Shown piece by piece: positions 32,093-33,725 of a stretch of DNA of 33,725 nt; positions within the stretch are counted from its first letter, which is position 1; each line of letters starts with the position of its first letter. The notes beneath the pieces are model-generated. The model saw only the letters and a program-made list of their open reading frames with translations. It searched no databases and was not told where the DNA came from. Origin of the DNA: Acanthamoeba lenticulata. Lineage: Eukaryota > Discosea > Longamoebia > Acanthamoebidae. The position numbers and the translations under genes were made by a program. The stretch covers positions 1 through 33,725 of the forward strand of contig NAVB01000190.1 of NCBI GenBank assembly GCA_002179805.1, given 5' to 3'.

Positions 32093-33725
32093 ATGAGTTC
32101 TGCAAAGTCCAGTTCGACTTGCTCGTCAAGCACAAGCTCTGCAGCGGGAGCTGTTGCAACAGTGACCGTGTTGGCACGGTACCCTGTGCAGTGCGCCGAC
32201 GGTGGCTCGCTGCAGAGTGTCGAGTCACCGGTGCCGCTCGGGCCCTTAGACTACCCCGTGCTGCCTTTCGTGCCCATCGCAGTCGTCTTTGTCTACCGCC
32301 AGCCAACAACCACAAGTGGGCTTAGGGCCAGCTGCAGTGCGCATCAGCTGATCCCGATCGAGCGACTGCTTCGAGCGTTGGCCCGCTTGCTGGACTTTTA
32401 CCCGCATCTGACCGGCCGGATCACGTTCAACCCAGAGGACCAGAAGCCCGAGATTGACCGCCTCGGCATGGGCGCAGAGCTGCTGTCAGCGCAGTGCGAT
32501 GCACCGCTCGACGCCTTCTATGACACATCCACTTTGGACGATACGCCGCCGCGGCTGCTCGTTACCAATCTGCCTGCGGGGGGTAACGCCCTGCTGGCGC
32601 CCTTTGACTCGAGCATGGAGGGCATCTGCCGCAATCCCATCTTGACGGTGCAGCACACGCGCTTTGCGTGCGGCAGCGTCTCGCTCGGCGTGCGCCTGCT
32701 TCACCTCGTCTGCGATGCCGACGGCTACTTCCAGTTTGTGCGCGACCTGGCGCAACTCTATCAGGCCTTTGGCCCCACCACTTCAACAGCAGAAGAGCAA
32801 CTGCCTCATCAGCTTCGCCATCTGCCCCACGTGCGATCCTACTTGATGGACTTGTCCAGTGCCATGTCGCCAGAAGAGCGCAAGGCAGCACTCGAGTTTA
32901 AGCCCTCAGTCTTTGAGCTCATACCACCAGACACGACCAGACCGCCCACCACTGATGACACAGACACGTCAGCAAGCGATTCATCATCGTCGCCAGCCGA
33001 AGAAGCGTCTTTTCTTGAAGCAGAGCCGGCAGCGACTTCACCTCCTCCCGTCATTGGGCGCGTGCTGCGCTTCTCCGCAGGCGAGCTTGCCGCGATCAAG
33101 GCTGAGGCCAACAACAACAGCTCGACGAGCGACAGCGAATTGTCGACTTTCGACGCTTTGTCAGCGCACTTGTGGCAGAGTGTGTCTCGTGCTCGCCTGC
33201 AGTTCTTGTGCGAGTCGCGCGGCATCTCCGCGAGCGACGCTGTGCAGCACTTGCCCTGCGACTTTCTGATGTCGATCAACTGGCGCGGTCCGAGCCGGCT
33301 TGACCTTCCTCCGCGCTACTTCCCCAACTGCGTCTTCTGTTCCTTCTTTTCGCTGCCCGCCGATGACCTCCTCAACGCCTCGCTCGGCACCGTGGCTGCG
33401 GCTGTGCACGCAGCCGTCCGATCGCTCAGCCGGGAGGAGGCCACGCAGACGCTGCGTTGGATCGCAGCACAGCCCAACAAGCGCCGGGTAAAGCTTGGCT
33501 TCCGCTTTGAGAAATGCGGCTTCCTCGTCAGCCAGTGGTGCAAGTTCGACATGTACCGTGGCTGCGCATTCGACACGCTGCCGACGCTTGTGTCGCCGCC
33601 CTTCACGCCCATTTCGCTCATTGACGGGCTGACCTATTTCGTGGACACTCAAGAGTCGGCGGCGGCTGAGGCTGGAGGCCCTCCCTCGAGGACGCACCAC
33701 GGGCAGAGTCGGGCCACCACCACCA
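32093..33725 (+). CDS. BAHD-like acyltransferase (3' end beyond window)
   Basis: CoA-dependent acyltransferase of the BAHD/transferase family, which esterify or amidate small molecules. The frame is open and uninterrupted from the ATG at 32093 to the window end, over 540 codons with no intron, unlike nearly all neighbours. The N-terminal half shows the family's hydrophobic strands and LLDFYPHLTGRI (the 'L..yP.laGR' segment). The catalytic HxxxD is HLVCD (His about 204, Asp about 208) followed by ADG. A Ser/Asp/Glu/Pro-rich insert of about 40 residues lies near 275-315. The second half has DALSAHLWQSVSRAR and LMSINWRGPSRLDLPP (strand and crossover loop). The usual DFGWG position reads GCAFDTLP, followed by VSPPF and DGLTYFVDT, so that motif is degenerate. 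The physiological acceptor is unknown. Confidence 0.82.
   Translation, partial: MSSAKSSSTCSSSTSSAAGAVATVTVLARYPVQCADGGSLQSVESPVPLGPLDYPVLPFVPIAVVFVYRQPTTTSGLRASCSAHQLIPIERLLRALARLLDFYPHLTGRITFNPEDQKPEIDRLGMGAELLSAQCDAPLDAFYDTSTLDDTPPRLLVTNLPAGGNALLAPFDSSMEGICRNPILTVQHTRFACGSVSLGVRLLHLVCDADGYFQFVRDLAQLYQAFGPTTSTAEEQLPHQLRHLPHVRSYLMDLSSAMSPEERKAALEFKPSVFELIPPDTTRPPTTDDTDTSASDSSSSPAEEASFLEAEPAATSPPPVIGRVLRFSAGELAAIKAEANNNSSTSDSELSTFDALSAHLWQSVSRARLQFLCESRGISASDAVQHLPCDFLMSINWRGPSRLDLPPRYFPNCVFCSFFSLPADDLLNASLGTVAAAVHAAVRSLSREEATQTLRWIAAQPNKRRVKLGFRFEKCGFLVSQWCKFDMYRGCAFDTLPTLVSPPFTPISLIDGLTYFVDTQESAAAEAGGPPSRTHHGQSRATTT

Noticed and set aside
1..33725. CRISPR arrays, tRNA or rRNA genes
   Set aside because: No regularly spaced direct repeats, no tRNA cloverleaf with a GGTTCGA-type T arm outside coding sequence, and no conserved rRNA segments were found. 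The genome is eukaryotic.

Overview
The window is the end of a nuclear chromosome from a unicellular eukaryote. It opens with a tandem TAACCC tract, the C-rich strand of a TTAGGG telomere, and then enters dense, GC-rich, intron-rich sequence. Genes carry short introns (mostly 60-130 nt), intergenic gaps are often under 200 bp, and both strands are used. Gene content (MORN-FYVE, Sel1-repeat, LIM/coiled-coil, BAHD-type and GH5 ceramidase-like proteins beside housekeeping genes) and the style of intron suggest an amoebozoan such as Acanthamoeba. That is inference; no marker here proves the species.

Layout. 1-73 telomere. 74-507 gene-free subtelomere. 508-1691 a very AT-rich Harbinger/IS5-like DNA transposon with an intact spliced transposase. 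1581-2252 an acidic reading frame that looks cut at its 5' end by that element. 2479-3873 MORN-FYVE protein. 3955-5168 (minus) mitochondrial ribosome recycling factor. 5221-7522 (minus) secreted GH5 endoglycoceramidase-like enzyme. 7832-10141 (minus) LIM/coiled-coil protein. 10678-12874 RIOK3-like atypical kinase. 13150-14787 TMEM164-family membrane acyltransferase. 14902-15974 (minus) phosphopantothenoylcysteine decarboxylase. 16132-19289 (minus) Sel1-repeat protein with a RanBP2-type zinc finger. 19296-20653 a poorly resolved coiled-coil gene that changes frame. 20765-21674 (minus) DOT1-like methyltransferase. 21834-23753 mitochondrial succinyl-CoA ligase beta subunit. 23841-26190 (minus) PTB-like RNA-binding protein with a possible alternative 3' end. 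26361-28205 NUFIP1-like snoRNP assembly factor. 28430-29451 two-pass membrane protein. 29735-31736 a second, complete Harbinger-like transposon with inverted repeats and an apparent 3-bp target duplication. 32093 to the window end, an intronless BAHD-like acyltransferase, cut by the window edge.

Most genes are unrelated neighbours, not a pathway. The mitochondrial pair (MRRF, SUCLG2), CoA synthesis (PPCDC), ribosome/snoRNP biogenesis (RIOK3-like, NUFIP1-like) and lipid enzymes (TMEM164-like, ceramidase-like, BAHD-like) are ordinary cell functions. The accessory content is the two transposons that flank the gene block. They share a DDE transposase with an intron at the same place, but differ sharply in base composition and in N-terminal architecture. 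The most unusual thing in the window is the second element: two frame-preserving introns, one of which removes an in-frame TGA, join a Cys/His-rich (zinc-finger-like) module to the DDE catalytic domain in one predicted protein of 509 residues.

Exon models were built by eye from splice signals, reading phase and family conservation. In the main models the phases close exactly, but none has been checked against transcripts. No tRNA, rRNA or CRISPR array was seen.
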